A stretch of 64,000 bases of DNA, from contig NZ_AP023243.1 in NCBI RefSeq assembly GCF_016756495.1, positions 930,001-994,000 on the forward strand. Reading direction: 5' to 3'. This document shows, piece after piece, positions 55,774 to 64,000 of this stretch. Below the pieces are notes generated by a model. That model was not told where the DNA came from, ran no database searches, and saw only the letters and a list, made by a program, of their open reading frames with translations. Position 1 is the stretch's first letter. Every line of letters begins with the position of its first letter. Source of the DNA: Mesorhizobium sp. 113-3-3 (GTDB lineage Bacteria; Pseudomonadota; Alphaproteobacteria; Rhizobiales; Rhizobiaceae). The translations under genes were made by a program, and so were the position numbers.

Positions 55774-57009
55774 ATGCAATTCGACCTCCTGCTGAAGGGC
55801 GGACGGCTGATCGATCCGGCGTCCGGCATCGATGCGCCGCGCGATGTCGCCATCGCCAATGGCCGGGTCGCCGCGATCGATGCCGACATCCCGGCGGATC
55901 GCGCCGCGCAGGTCGTCGACGCGACCGGCTGCATCGTCGCGCCCGGGCTGGTCGACCTGCACAGCCACGTCTATTGGGGCGGCACCTCGCTCGGCGTCGA
56001 TGCCGACAGGCTCGCGGCCAAAAGCGGCACCACCACCTTCATCGATGCGGGCAGTGCGGGCGCCGGCAATTTCCTCGGCTTCCGCCGCCACGTCATGGAG
56101 CGGTCCAGGGTGCGCATCCTGGCCTATGTCAACATTTCCTTTGCCGGCATCTTCGGCTTCTCGCAGTCGGTGTCGGTCGGCGAGTGCAGCGATCTCAGGC
56201 TTTGCGAGCCGCGTGAGGTGGTCGCCGCCGCGCGCGAACATGCCGATGTCGTGGTCGGCGTGAAGGTCCGCTCCGGCAAGCATGCCGGCGGCACCAGCGG
56301 CATCGCGCCGGTGGACCTGGCGCTGGAGGCCGCCGACAAAGCCGGCCTGCCGCTGATGGCGCATATTGACGAGCCGCCGCCCGGCCGCTCGGAAGTGCTG
56401 CCGCGGCTGCGACGCGGCGACATCCTCACCCATTGCTTCCGGCCGTTTCCCAACGCGCCGGTCTTCGCCTCGGGCGCGGTGCGGCCGGACATGCGGCTGG
56501 CGCGCGAACGCGGCGTCATCTTCGACCTCGGCCATGGCATGGGTTCGTTCGACTTCGACGTGGCGCGCGCCATGCTGGCCGAGGGGCTGGCGCCGGATGT
56601 CATCTCGAGCGACGTGCATCTCTACTGCGTCGACGGGCCTGCCTTCGACATACTGGTCTGCATGTCGAAGCTGATGGCGCTCGGCATGCCGCTGGTCGAG
56701 GTGCTGCGCGCGGCGACGCAAGCACCGGCGCGGGCGATCGCCAGGCCGGACCTCGGCACGCTGGCGGTCGGCACCGTCGGCGATGTCACTGTCCTTCGCC
56801 AGCGGCCGGGCCGTTTCACCTTCGTCGACGCGGTGGGTGCTGCGCTGGTCGCCGACCAGCGGCTGGTGTCGGAAGGCATCGTCATCGGCGGCACCTGGTG
56901 GCCGAACGAGGCGGTCAACGATGTCGGCGAGACCGAGCGTTTCGAGGCGCATGCCGCCCATACGCATGTCGAGGTGGCGGCCCGGCACTTCGGGCACCGG
57001 CATGAGTGA
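55774..57009 (+). CDS. Amidohydrolase/deacetylase, dihydroorotase-like
   Basis: A 411-residue metal-dependent hydrolase of the amidohydrolase superfamily, subgroup of dihydroorotase-like deacetylases. Metal ligands: HSH in VDLHSHVYWGG, a likely carboxylated Lys in VGVKVRSGKHAGG, histidines in MAHIDEPP and ILTHCFRPF, and Asp in ISSDVHLYC. Family members act on N-acyl amino acids or cyclic amides. It follows ridA in the same operon. The natural substrate is unknown. Confidence 0.87.
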   Translation: MQFDLLLKGGRLIDPASGIDAPRDVAIANGRVAAIDADIPADRAAQVVDATGCIVAPGLVDLHSHVYWGGTSLGVDADRLAAKSGTTTFIDAGSAGAGNFLGFRRHVMERSRVRILAYVNISFAGIFGFSQSVSVGECSDLRLCEPREVVAAAREHADVVVGVKVRSGKHAGGTSGIAPVDLALEAADKAGLPLMAHIDEPPPGRSEVLPRLRRGDILTHCFRPFPNAPVFASGAVRPDMRLARERGVIFDLGHGMGSFDFDVARAMLAEGLAPDVISSDVHLYCVDGPAFDILVCMSKLMALGMPLVEVLRAATQAPARAIARPDLGTLAVGTVGDVTVLRQRPGRFTFVDAVGAALVADQRLVSEGIVIGGTWWPNEAVNDVGETERFEAHAAHTHVEVAARHFGHRHE

Positions 57010-57092
57010 TTAGGCGTCTATCGGGCGAGGCGGAGATGCCCGGTAGGCAGGGGTTGTAGCTGTCTTGCGGCGGCACATTTTGGAACCGCCTT

Positions 57093-57233
57093 CCCCACTC
57101 CGTCGCTGCTTCGCATCGCCACCTCTCCCCCCTCCGGAGGGAGAGGAAGGGAGCCTAGCTCGGTTAGGCTCGCACCTTTCCTCTCCCCGTCGATCGGGGG
57201 AGAGGTGTCGAGCGAAGCTCGACGGAGTGGGGG
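57093..57233. repeat. Palindromic intergenic repeat between convergent genes
   Basis: CCCCACTCCGTCG at one end and CGACGGAGTGGGG at the other, with CCTCTCCCC...GGGGGAGAGG hairpins and CTTTCCTCTCC inside. It covers most of the 230-bp gap between the amidohydrolase and monooxygenase genes and could end transcription from both sides. Confidence 0.8.
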
Positions 57234-57239
57234 TCGACC

Positions 57240-59027
57240 TCAGCCAGCGTTGCTCGGCTTCCCGTAAACCGGCGTCGCGATCCCTTCCATCCGCGCCTTG
57301 ATCTGCAGCGCGACATATTTCGAATAAAACCGCGACAGCGCCAGATTGCCGCCGTGGAACCACAGCGCTTCCTGCGCGGTCGGCTTCCACATGTTGCGCA
57401 GCTCGCCTTGCCAGGGGCCGGGGTCGCCCTTGACGCCGGAGCCGAGGCCCCAGCAGGGGCCGACCTTGTCGGCCACTTCGCGCGAGACGAGTGCCGCGAC
57501 GTTCTCGTTCATCGACTGGTAGCCGGTGCAGGCGATGATGGCGTCGGCTTCGAGCTCGCTGCCGTCCTCGAACAGGATGCCGTTTTTCGTCAACGCCTTG
57601 ATGGCAACGCCGCTGCGGATGCCGATCTTGCCGTCGATGATCAGGTCCGAGGCGCCGACATCGATGTAGTAGCCGGAGCCGGTGCGGTAGGCCTTCATCA
57701 AGAGGCCGGTCTCGTCGTCGCCGAAATCGATGGCGAAGCCCGAGGCCCGTAAGCGTTCATAGAAGGCCGCGTCGCGCGCCTTGATCACCTCGTAGAGTGC
57801 GCGCTGGCCCTTGGGCACCAGCGCGAAAGGGGTCGAGGCGACGATCATGTCGGCCTTCTCGGTGGTGATGCCGCGCGCCAGCGCGCTCTCCGAAAAGATC
57901 TCGAAGCCGACCTCCATCAGCGTGTCCGATTTGACCACCGTGGTCGGCGAGCGCTGGATCATGGTGACGTCGGCGCCGCTTTCCCACAGGTCGACGCAGA
58001 CATCATGCCCCGAGCTGGCCGCGCCGATGACGGCGACCTTCCTGCCGCGGAACTTGTCGCCGCTCGCATACTGGCTGGAATGCAGCAGTTCGCCCTTGAA
58101 TTCGCCGGCGCCGGCGAGGTCGATCTTTCGCGGCGGGCCGTAGGCGCCGGTGGCGAAGACGACGTGCTTCGGCTTCAGCGTGACCTGCCGGCCGACGCGG
58201 TCGACCACGACAGTCCATTCCTTCCGCGCCTCGTCATAGGAAGCGCTGAGGCATTTGGTGGCGACCCAGTAGTTGAGCTCCATGACGCGCGTGTACATTT
58301 CCAGCCAGTCGCCCATCTTGTCCTTGGGCGTGAAAACAGGCCAGTTCTCCGGGAACGGAATGTAGGGCAGATGGTCGTACCAGACCGGGTCGTGCAGCAC
58401 GAGCGTGCGGTAGCGGTTGCGCCAGGAATCGCCGGGCCTTGCATTCTTCTCGATGACGATGGTCGGCACGCCGAGCTGCCGCAGCCGCGCGCCCAGCATG
58501 ATGCCGCCCTGGCCGCCGCCGATGACCAGGCAATAGGGCTGCTCGGTGACGCCGAGATCGCGTGTCTCGCGCGCCCGCGCTTCCGACCAGGTCTCGCGCT
58601 CCGGGTCGGCCTTGTGGCGCACGCCGAGCGGCCGCGCCAAACCCTTGCGCTCTTCGAATCCTTTGAGATCGGTCATCGCGGTGAACAAGGTCCGGCAGCG
58701 GCCGTCGCGCAGGCGCATGATGCCCTGGCCTGACGCCACCGCCGTCTCGAAGGTGAACCAGGCTTCGATCGTGCCCTCGTCGGAGGTTGCGTCGCCGGTG
58801 ATCTGCCATGCGGTTGGCCTGGTCGCCGCCAGCGTTGCCTCGAGCATCTCGGCGATGGCCTCGCGGCCTTCCATGGTCGTGACGTTCCAGGTGAAGGTCA
58901 AAAGATCGCGCCAGTAGCAGTCGTCGACGAACAAATTGCTTGCCGCGTTCGCATCGCCGGCGGCGAGCGCCTGCGCCAGGGAGTCGAGCCACGCGGTTGC
59001 CTGTTTCGTCGGTGCCATTTCGAGCAT
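57240..59027 (-). CDS. Flavin-containing monooxygenase with N-terminal NTF2-like domain
   Basis: A 595-residue fusion. Residues ~5-135 are an NTF2/SnoaL-like domain; from ~160 a class B flavin monooxygenase begins with the FAD fold CLVIGGGQGGIMLGARLRQLG, continues with the family fingerprint FKGELLHSSQY (FxGxxxHxxxY) near residue 315 and the NADPH fold VAVIGAASSGHDVCVDLWESG. It should add one oxygen atom to an N, S or carbonyl carbon. It follows the RpiR gene by 24 bases on the same strand. The ATG at 59027 or a second at 59015 could be used. Confidence 0.88.
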   Translation of the reverse strand: MLEMAPTKQATAWLDSLAQALAAGDANAASNLFVDDCYWRDLLTFTWNVTTMEGREAIAEMLEATLAATRPTAWQITGDATSDEGTIEAWFTFETAVASGQGIMRLRDGRCRTLFTAMTDLKGFEERKGLARPLGVRHKADPERETWSEARARETRDLGVTEQPYCLVIGGGQGGIMLGARLRQLGVPTIVIEKNARPGDSWRNRYRTLVLHDPVWYDHLPYIPFPENWPVFTPKDKMGDWLEMYTRVMELNYWVATKCLSASYDEARKEWTVVVDRVGRQVTLKPKHVVFATGAYGPPRKIDLAGAGEFKGELLHSSQYASGDKFRGRKVAVIGAASSGHDVCVDLWESGADVTMIQRSPTTVVKSDTLMEVGFEIFSESALARGITTEKADMIVASTPFALVPKGQRALYEVIKARDAAFYERLRASGFAIDFGDDETGLLMKAYRTGSGYYIDVGASDLIIDGKIGIRSGVAIKALTKNGILFEDGSELEADAIIACTGYQSMNENVAALVSREVADKVGPCWGLGSGVKGDPGPWQGELRNMWKPTAQEALWFHGGNLALSRFYSKYVALQIKARMEGIATPVYGKPSNAG

Positions 59028-59051
59028 TCTTTTCCCTCTTCCTGCAGTGAA

Positions 59052-59993
59052 CTAATCCCCGAGCGGCTCCATCTCCTTGCCGGTGCGGTGGATCTGGGCG
59101 TTGTATTTGATGCGGCGCACCGTTTCGCGGGCCGAGCCGTCGAGCTTGTAGGCCGAGGCCACGGCCAGAAGGTCGATCGCCGCCAGGAAGGCATAGCGCG
59201 AGGCGGTCGGCTTCAGCGTGTCGGGGTATTCGGGCACCGCCACGGTCAGCCTGACGTCGCAGGCCCGCGCCAGATCGGTGTCGGGCGCGGTCACGGCGAT
59301 GGCGTTGGCGCGGTAGTGCTTGGCGAGTTCGACTGCCTCGATGACCTCGCGCGTGCGCCCGGTCGCCGAGATGGCGATCACCAGGTCGCCAGGCTTCAGC
59401 GTCGAGGCGGTCATGCGCATCAGATAGGGATCGCACTGGGCGCTGACGGTGATGCCGTAGCGAAACAGCCGGTACTGCGTCTCCTGCGCCAGTGCCGAGG
59501 AACTGCCGCCGAGGCCGAAGACGGTGACTTGCCGCGCCTTGGCGATCAGCTCGGCGGCCTTCTGCAGCTCACCCGGATCGAACTGGCGTTCGGCCTCCTG
59601 CAGCGCCCGGCGCGCCTCGCCAAAGACGGCGTTCCAGAACGGCATGCCATTGTCGTTGCTGACCGCCGGCGGCTTGGCCAGATAGAGCGCGCCGACGACG
59701 AGGCTCTGCGCCAGCTTCAGCTTGAAATCGCGCACGCCCTCGCAGCCGATGGCGCGGCAGAAGCGGGTCACGGTCGGCTCGCTGACGCCGGCGCGCTCGG
59801 CAATCGCCGCGTTGGAGGCGTCGACGGCATATTTGACATCGTCGAGCACGACATCGGCGACGCGGCGCTCCGCCGGGCTCAACTCCGCGTAGGAATCCTT
59901 GACCAGCGAGATGATGTCCGGGATGCGCCTGACATCGCGTCCCTCCGTGTCGTGGGTTGCAACAGGCTCGTGCTGGCTGTCAGCGTCGGTCAT
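59052..59993 (-). CDS. RpiR-family transcriptional regulator
   Basis: A 313-residue regulator: N-terminal RpiR helix-turn-helix (SPAERRVADVVLDDVKYAVDASNAAIAERAGVSEPTVTRFCRAIGC) and a C-terminal SIS sugar/phosphosugar-type domain (VTVFGLGGSSSALAQETQYRLFRYG, ISATGRTREVIEAVELAK). Start at 59993 (MTDADSQ) is likely; the frame is open to 60089. It is divergent from the ABC importer and precedes the monooxygenase gene. Its probable binding element occurs here and in the ridA/NTF2 promoter, linking the whole locus. Confidence 0.9.
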   Translation of the reverse strand: MTDADSQHEPVATHDTEGRDVRRIPDIISLVKDSYAELSPAERRVADVVLDDVKYAVDASNAAIAERAGVSEPTVTRFCRAIGCEGVRDFKLKLAQSLVVGALYLAKPPAVSNDNGMPFWNAVFGEARRALQEAERQFDPGELQKAAELIAKARQVTVFGLGGSSSALAQETQYRLFRYGITVSAQCDPYLMRMTASTLKPGDLVIAISATGRTREVIEAVELAKHYRANAIAVTAPDTDLARACDVRLTVAVPEYPDTLKPTASRYAFLAAIDLLAVASAYKLDGSARETVRRIKYNAQIHRTGKEMEPLGD

Positions 59994-60125
59994 GAAGTCG
60001 GTCTTCCCTGCCTTTTCGACCTGACCTCTTATCATGTTTGCACGCTGTCGTTCCATGCGCCCGGCCGTGCTGCAACCCTTGCGTGCCACGGCGACAAGCT
60101 CGCGTTTCTTTTCGGAGTATGTAGG

Positions 60126-60172
60126 AAAGCAACAAGCATTTCAAGGTCGATATAACTCTGTAAAAACAGTGT
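60126..60172. promoter_or_regulatory. Operator region in the RpiR/ABC importer divergent gap
   Basis: AAAGCAACAAGCATTTC (60126-60142) matches the ridA-side palindrome at 15 of 17 bases. Thirteen bases on lies ACTCTGT-AAAA-ACAGTGT (60155-60172), an inverted repeat with one mismatched pair. The 307-bp gap (59994-60300) also has a TTGACA at 60221 without a clear -10, and no gene. Confidence 0.55.
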
Positions 60173-60300
60173 ATTAAGCGAAAGGTGGAATTTTCGTGAT
60201 ACGGTTACCACGTCGAGCGCTTGACAGCAAAGTAGGATAGTTACAGACTGATTTTGGCAGGGATGACCTACCGGATCATCACGCAATCTCCGAGGGGCGG

Positions 60301-61134
60301 ATGAACGCGGGCGAGACAACAACGCCGAAGCTTGGCGTGCAGGCAGCGACCAAGATCTATCACACGGCGTCCGGTGACCTCCTGGCGCTGGACCGCTGCA
60401 GCCTCGATGTCCGGGCCAATGAAATCGTCTCGATCGTCGGCCCGTCCGGCTGCGGCAAGACCACGCTTCTGTGGTCGATGTCGGGCCTGCACAGCCTGAC
60501 CAGCGGCGAAATCCGGCTCGACGGCCTAGGGATCACCGGTCCGCATCCCGATATCGGCATCGTCTTCCAGGAAGCCAACCTTTTGCCCTGGCGCAATCTC
60601 GACGCCAACATCCGCTTTCCCTTCGAGATCAAGGGCGAGAAACCGGACCGCGCCTGGATCGCGCATCTTCTGAACCGCGTCGGCCTCGACGGCTTCGGCG
60701 GCAAGTTCCCGCGCGAGCTTTCAGGCGGCATGCAGCAGCGCGCCGCGATCGTGCGGGCGCTGGCGCTGAAACCCTCGGTGCTGTTGATGGACGAGCCGTT
60801 CGGTGCGCTCGACTCCTTCACCCGCGAGGAGATGAACCGGCTGGTCGAGGAGATCTGGCTCGACACCAAGACCACCATCGTCTTCATCACCCACTCGATC
60901 GAGGAAGCGATCTTTCTGTCGGACCGCGTGGTGGTGCTGAGCGCCCGGCCGGGCCGCGTTGCCAAGGAATATCGCGTGCCGTTCGCGCGGCCGCGCTCGC
61001 TGGAGATCATGGCGACCAAGGAAGTCTTCGACCTCACCAACCGGATCAAGATGGACATTGTCGGCGAGCGCGCCAGGCCGAAGGCGCCGGGACAGGAGCG
61101 CGCCAGCGCCGAGATCGTGAGGATCAGGCCGTGA
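60301..61134 (+). CDS. NitT/TauT-family ABC importer ATP-binding protein
   Basis: A 277-residue ABC ATPase of the nitrate/sulfonate/taurine importer class. Walker A GPSGCGKTT, Q-loop VFQEANLLPWRNLDANIRFP, signature LSGGMQQRAAIVRALALKP and Walker B VLLMDEPFGALDSFTRE. Start at ATG 60301 with GAGGGG before it. It overlaps the permease gene at GTGA. The class carries many substrates (sulfonates, pyrimidine precursors, nitrate), so the cargo must be judged from the adjacent catabolic enzymes. Confidence 0.9.
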   Translation: MNAGETTTPKLGVQAATKIYHTASGDLLALDRCSLDVRANEIVSIVGPSGCGKTTLLWSMSGLHSLTSGEIRLDGLGITGPHPDIGIVFQEANLLPWRNLDANIRFPFEIKGEKPDRAWIAHLLNRVGLDGFGGKFPRELSGGMQQRAAIVRALALKPSVLLMDEPFGALDSFTREEMNRLVEEIWLDTKTTIVFITHSIEEAIFLSDRVVVLSARPGRVAKEYRVPFARPRSLEIMATKEVFDLTNRIKMDIVGERARPKAPGQERASAEIVRIRP

Positions 61135-61973
61135 GCGACGCCATTCCGGAATTCTCCAAATCCAAATCGGGCGACGGCCAGGAGGTCAGCCTGACCAATC
61201 TGTCGGCCTTCGCCAGTGGCCCCGGCATCAAGTCGGGCAAGGAGGTGGCGGCGATCATCGCCGTGGCCGTGGTCATCATCGGCGGCATCGAACTGGCCTT
61301 GCGGCTGTTCCATGTGCCGCTCTACATCATGCCGCCGCCGAGCTCGATCGCCTATGCGTTGTTCGACGAGTTCCCGCTGATCGCGCCGCATCTCGGCTAC
61401 ACGCTGGTCGAGCTGGTATCCGGCTTTGCCATCGGCGCAGTCGTCGGGCTGGTGCTGGCCGCCGTCATCACCCAGTTCCCCTTCGCCGAGAAGATCGTCG
61501 CGCCCTACATCCTGCTGCTGGTCACCACGCCGATGCTGGCGCTGGTGCCGTTGCTCATCCTGCGCTTCGGCTTCGGCTACACGCCGCGCATCATCGCGGT
61601 GGCGCTGGCCGCCGGGCCGATGGTGATGATCAACGCCGCCACCGGCTTTCGCCGCGTCGACAGCGCCAAGATCGCGCTGGCGCGGTCCTACGGCGCCAGC
61701 ACCTTGCAGATCTTCTGGAAGATCCGCGCGCCGATGGCGCTGCCGATGATCCTGGTCGGGCTGATGATCGGCGCCATCTTCGGCCTGCTCACCGCCGTCG
61801 GCGCCGAGATGGTCGGCGGCGGCTTCGGTCTCGGCAACCGGCTGACCACCTATTCGTCGATGATCCAGATGCCGCAATTCTTCGCCGTGGTGCTGATCCT
61901 GTCGACGCTCGGCATCCTGATCTACGTGCTGTTCTTCCTCATCGGCAAGAAATGGGCGAGCTGGGAGGCTTGA
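61131..61973 (+). CDS. NitT/TauT-family ABC importer permease
   Basis: A 280-residue inner-membrane permease with about six helices and the cytosolic EAA-like loop DSAKIALARSYGASTLQIFWKIRAPMALP. It starts with GTG at 61131, overlapping the ATPase stop. The N-terminal 35 residues before the first helix are polar (SDAIPEFSKSKSGDGQEVSLTNLSA in part). It pairs with the ATPase and the binding protein that follows. Confidence 0.9.
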   Translation: MSDAIPEFSKSKSGDGQEVSLTNLSAFASGPGIKSGKEVAAIIAVAVVIIGGIELALRLFHVPLYIMPPPSSIAYALFDEFPLIAPHLGYTLVELVSGFAIGAVVGLVLAAVITQFPFAEKIVAPYILLLVTTPMLALVPLLILRFGFGYTPRIIAVALAAGPMVMINAATGFRRVDSAKIALARSYGASTLQIFWKIRAPMALPMILVGLMIGAIFGLLTAVGAEMVGGGFGLGNRLTTYSSMIQMPQFFAVVLILSTLGILIYVLFFLIGKKWASWEA

Positions 61974-62043
61974 AAACAAGGATTTGAAGCAAGACGCCCG
62001 GCAGGCGGGCGGCAGACTGACGTCAAACAAAAAGGGGAAAGCG

Positions 62044-63207
62044 ATGACCAAAGACAATTCGATCCGCCAGGCGGGCATCTCCCGCCGCTATTTCCTGCAG
62101 GTCACCGGCGCCGGCCTGGTGACGGCAACCGCGCTCGGCGCCAGCGGCCTCAAAGCCAGGGCGGCGGCCTATGAGAAATTCACCTGGATCTCGCCGCGCG
62201 GCACGCTCGAAGTGCTCGACGATTATCCCTATTGGGCGGCGAAGAAAGCCGGCTATTTCGACGGGCTCGACACCGACATGCAGCCGGGACCGTCGGACGG
62301 CACGGCGACGGTGAAGTTCGTCGATGTCGGCCAGGCGGACATGGGCTTCCCCTCGCCCGGGGTGTTCTCCTTCGCCATCCAGAACGGCATGAAGCTGAAG
62401 TCGGTGTTCCACATGGGCGCCCGCGACACGTTCAGCATCGCCTTCCGCAAGGGCGAGGGCTCGAACGATCTGAAGAAGCTCGAAGGCAAGACCATTCTGC
62501 TCGGCTCCGCCGCCTGGCAGTCGATCACCGATCCGCTGCTCGCCGCGCAAGGCGTCGACATCAAGAAGGTGAAATATGTCGAGGCCGGCTGGCCGACCTG
62601 GGGCACCGCGCTCGCCGGCGGCCAAGGCGATGCCGCCCTGTCATGGGAAGGGTTGCGCGCCGAATGGATCGCCAAGGGCCTCGACTTCGAATACTGGCTC
62701 GGCGTGAAGAACTCGAAGCTGCCGGCCAACACCTTTGTCGTGCGCGCCGCCGATCTCGAGGATGCCGACAAAAAGGCGTTCCTGGAAAAATACCTGCGCG
62801 GCTGGGCGATGGGCCTTGAATTCGGCTACCAGAACCCGCGCGCGGCGGTCGAAGCGGTGTTCGAGCAGTTCCCGACGCTGGCCAAGAATCTCGGGCCGGA
62901 GCTCGGCACCACCTCGATCCTGCAGCAGATCAACGTCTTCCGTGGCGACATGGACAAGCGCGGCGGCTGGGGCTCGCACGACATGGCGAGCTGGCAGGGC
63001 TTCTTCGACGAGATCCACAAGATCGGCCAGATCACCAATCCGGTGAAGGCCGAGGACGTCTGCACCAACGATTTGATCCCGGCGGCCAATGATTTCGACA
63101 AGGCCAAGGTCAAGGCCGATGCCGACGGCGTCAAACTGTCGGAAGGCTTTGCCGCGCTCGATGTCGAGAAGATCAAGGCGCATCTGTTCGATTCGGCGGT
63201 GAAGTAG
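62044..63207 (+). CDS. NMT1/THI5-like ABC importer substrate-binding protein
   Basis: A 387-residue periplasmic binding protein with a twin-arginine-type signal (GISRRYFLQVTGAGLVTATALGASGLKARA), so it may be exported folded. The mature part is of the NMT1/TauA class (LEVLDDYPYWAAKKAGYFDGLDTDMQPGPSDG, VDVGQADMGFPSPGVFSFAIQ). ATG at 62044; a TTG at 61984 is an alternative but would place the signal late. The substrate is unknown; an amide, hydantoin or amine-type compound would fit the neighbouring enzymes. Confidence 0.9.
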   Translation: MTKDNSIRQAGISRRYFLQVTGAGLVTATALGASGLKARAAAYEKFTWISPRGTLEVLDDYPYWAAKKAGYFDGLDTDMQPGPSDGTATVKFVDVGQADMGFPSPGVFSFAIQNGMKLKSVFHMGARDTFSIAFRKGEGSNDLKKLEGKTILLGSAAWQSITDPLLAAQGVDIKKVKYVEAGWPTWGTALAGGQGDAALSWEGLRAEWIAKGLDFEYWLGVKNSKLPANTFVVRAADLEDADKKAFLEKYLRGWAMGLEFGYQNPRAAVEAVFEQFPTLAKNLGPELGTTSILQQINVFRGDMDKRGGWGSHDMASWQGFFDEIHKIGQITNPVKAEDVCTNDLIPAANDFDKAKVKADADGVKLSEGFAALDVEKIKAHLFDSAVK

Positions 63208-63228
63208 GGACTGCGATCGTCGGGGTTG

Positions 63229-63409
63229 GCGCTGCCCCTCATCCGCCTGCCGGCACCTTCTCCCCGTATAGTGACGGGGAGAAGGGAGATGACCGCAACC
63301 TCGGCGCATCTTCTGCGGCGTTGGCAATTGGCGAAATCATCGATGTCGGCGTCTTTCTCCCCGTCTCCATACGGGGAGAAATGCCCGGCAGGGCAATGAG
63401 GGGCAGCGC
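63229..63409. repeat. 181-bp palindromic repeat, copy 4
   Basis: Ends GCGCTGCCCCTCAT and ATGAGGGGCAGCGC, inner CTCCCCGTATAGTGACGGGGAG and CTCCCCGTCTCCATACGGGGAG hairpins, core GCGTTGGCAATTGGCGAAAT. It lies in inverted orientation to copy 1, in the 288-bp gap between the binding protein and the last gene. Confidence 0.9.
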
Positions 63410-63495
63410 CGAGCTGACGTGATTGCCCGAATAAACATACAGGCAGCGTCAACCGATCGCCGCCCAAGATCCAATCAAGAATGTGGGAGGCTGAT

Positions 63496-64000
63496 GTGGC
63501 CGACAAGGTAAAAGTGCTGGTGGTGGGTCTCGGCAATATGGGTGCGTCGCACGCCAGCGCCTATCACCGCTCCGAGGGGTTTGAGATCGTCGGCATCATG
63601 AGCCGCTCGATCAAGAGCAACACCAAGATCCCGGCGGAGTTGGCCGGCTATCCGCTCTATGAGGATTTCGACCAGGCGCTGGAGGAGACGAAGCCGGACG
63701 CCGTGTCGATCAACAGCTGGCCGAACACCCATGCCGAATATGCTCTGAAGGCGATCGCGGCCAATTGCCATGTGTTCATGGAAAAGCCGCTCGCCACCAA
63801 CATCGAGGACGCCGAGAAAGTCGTGGCGGCGGCACGCGCCAAGAACCGCAAGCTGGTGCTCGGCTACATCCTGCGCGTCCACCCCTCCTGGATCAAGTTC
63901 ATCGAGGTCGGCAAGACGCTCGGCAAGCCGCTGGTGATGCGCCTCAACCTCAACCAGCAGAGCAGTGGCAGCGCCTGGCACTGGCACAAGAACCTGATCG
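63496..64000 (+). CDS. Gfo/Idh/MocA-family oxidoreductase (partial, runs off the window)
   Basis: The first 168 codons of an NAD(P)-dependent oxidoreductase. It starts at a GTG with GGGAGG five bases before it. The N-terminal Rossmann motif is VKVLVVGLGNMGASHASAYHRSEGFEIVGIMSR, followed by PDAVSINSWPNTHAEYALKAIAANCHVFMEKPLA; EKP is the family motif. The sequence then continues ...GYILRVHPSWIKFIEVGKTLGKPLVMR. Such enzymes oxidise sugars, inositols or amines. It follows the importer on the same strand, so it may belong to the same catabolic unit. The 3' end is beyond 64000. Confidence 0.9.
   Translation, partial: MADKVKVLVVGLGNMGASHASAYHRSEGFEIVGIMSRSIKSNTKIPAELAGYPLYEDFDQALEETKPDAVSINSWPNTHAEYALKAIAANCHVFMEKPLATNIEDAEKVVAAARAKNRKLVLGYILRVHPSWIKFIEVGKTLGKPLVMRLNLNQQSSGSAWHWHKNLI

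Noticed and set aside
60221..60249. TTGACA at 60221 as the -35 of the importer promoter.
   Set aside because: No acceptable -10 element stands 16-18 bases downstream.

Overview
The window looks like chromosomal DNA of a high-GC alphaproteobacterium of the Rhizobiales, most likely Mesorhizobium or a close relative. This rests on three things: the arrangement of genes around the replication origin (dnaQ-coaE-aroE-maf-PPSR family gene / origin / hemE-hemJ-rho), the linked mnmE-mnmG-rsmG-parA-parB block with parS sites, and several families of palindromic intergenic repeats of the RIME type known from rhizobia. I saw no rRNA, tRNA, CRISPR, prophage or insertion sequence. The assignment is inference from gene order and family recognition, not from a database search.

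Layout. 1-9000: a short-form cytochrome bd oxidase (cydAB), a MarR regulator divergent from a quinone-reductase-like gene, an ABC-2 exporter pair, and a taurine importer (tauABC) whose permease gene carries a one-base frameshift. 9000-14300: an Rrf2 regulator, a COG4529 flavoprotein, cystathionine beta-synthase and cystathionine gamma-lyase, apparently one sulfur-amino-acid operon. 14500-18750: a GlxA/AraC regulator next to an M24 metallohydrolase, an isochorismatase and an esterase. 18740-36480: the conserved core around the origin. The putative oriC lies at about 22720-23130; five parS-like sites lie at 29890-32145, beside parAB and holA. 36800-41960: the branched-chain 2-oxoacid dehydrogenase genes bkdA1-bkdA2-bkdB and lpdV. 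42100-43830: a saccharopine dehydrogenase-like gene divergent from an Lrp/AsnC regulator. 43890-52380: a two-component system with a MacB/Lol-like ABC export operon and small periplasmic proteins, three of which have a shared candidate operator upstream. One ATPase gene here is also frameshifted. 52640-54370: an isoprenylcysteine methyltransferase-like protein and a C39-like peptidase. 54670-64000: a probable catabolic locus with an NTF2-like protein, RidA, a dihydroorotase-like amidohydrolase, a flavin monooxygenase, an RpiR regulator, a NitT/TauT-type importer and the start of a Gfo/Idh/MocA oxidoreductase.

How the parts work together. The centre holds the replication and segregation machinery (origin, centromere sites, ParAB, DNA polymerase III delta and epsilon) with housekeeping genes for haem, shikimate, CoA and tRNA modification. 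The flanks hold substrate-uptake and catabolic operons, each beside a dedicated regulator. Strongest non-coding signals: the origin with a perfect DnaA box and clustered GANTC sites; the parS cluster, one member of which contains the mnmE stop codon; a near-identical 17-base element shared by the two divergent promoters of the 54-61 kb catabolic locus; a W-TAC-N6-GTAA motif upstream of three transcription units around the two-component system; and four copies of a 181-182 bp palindromic repeat.
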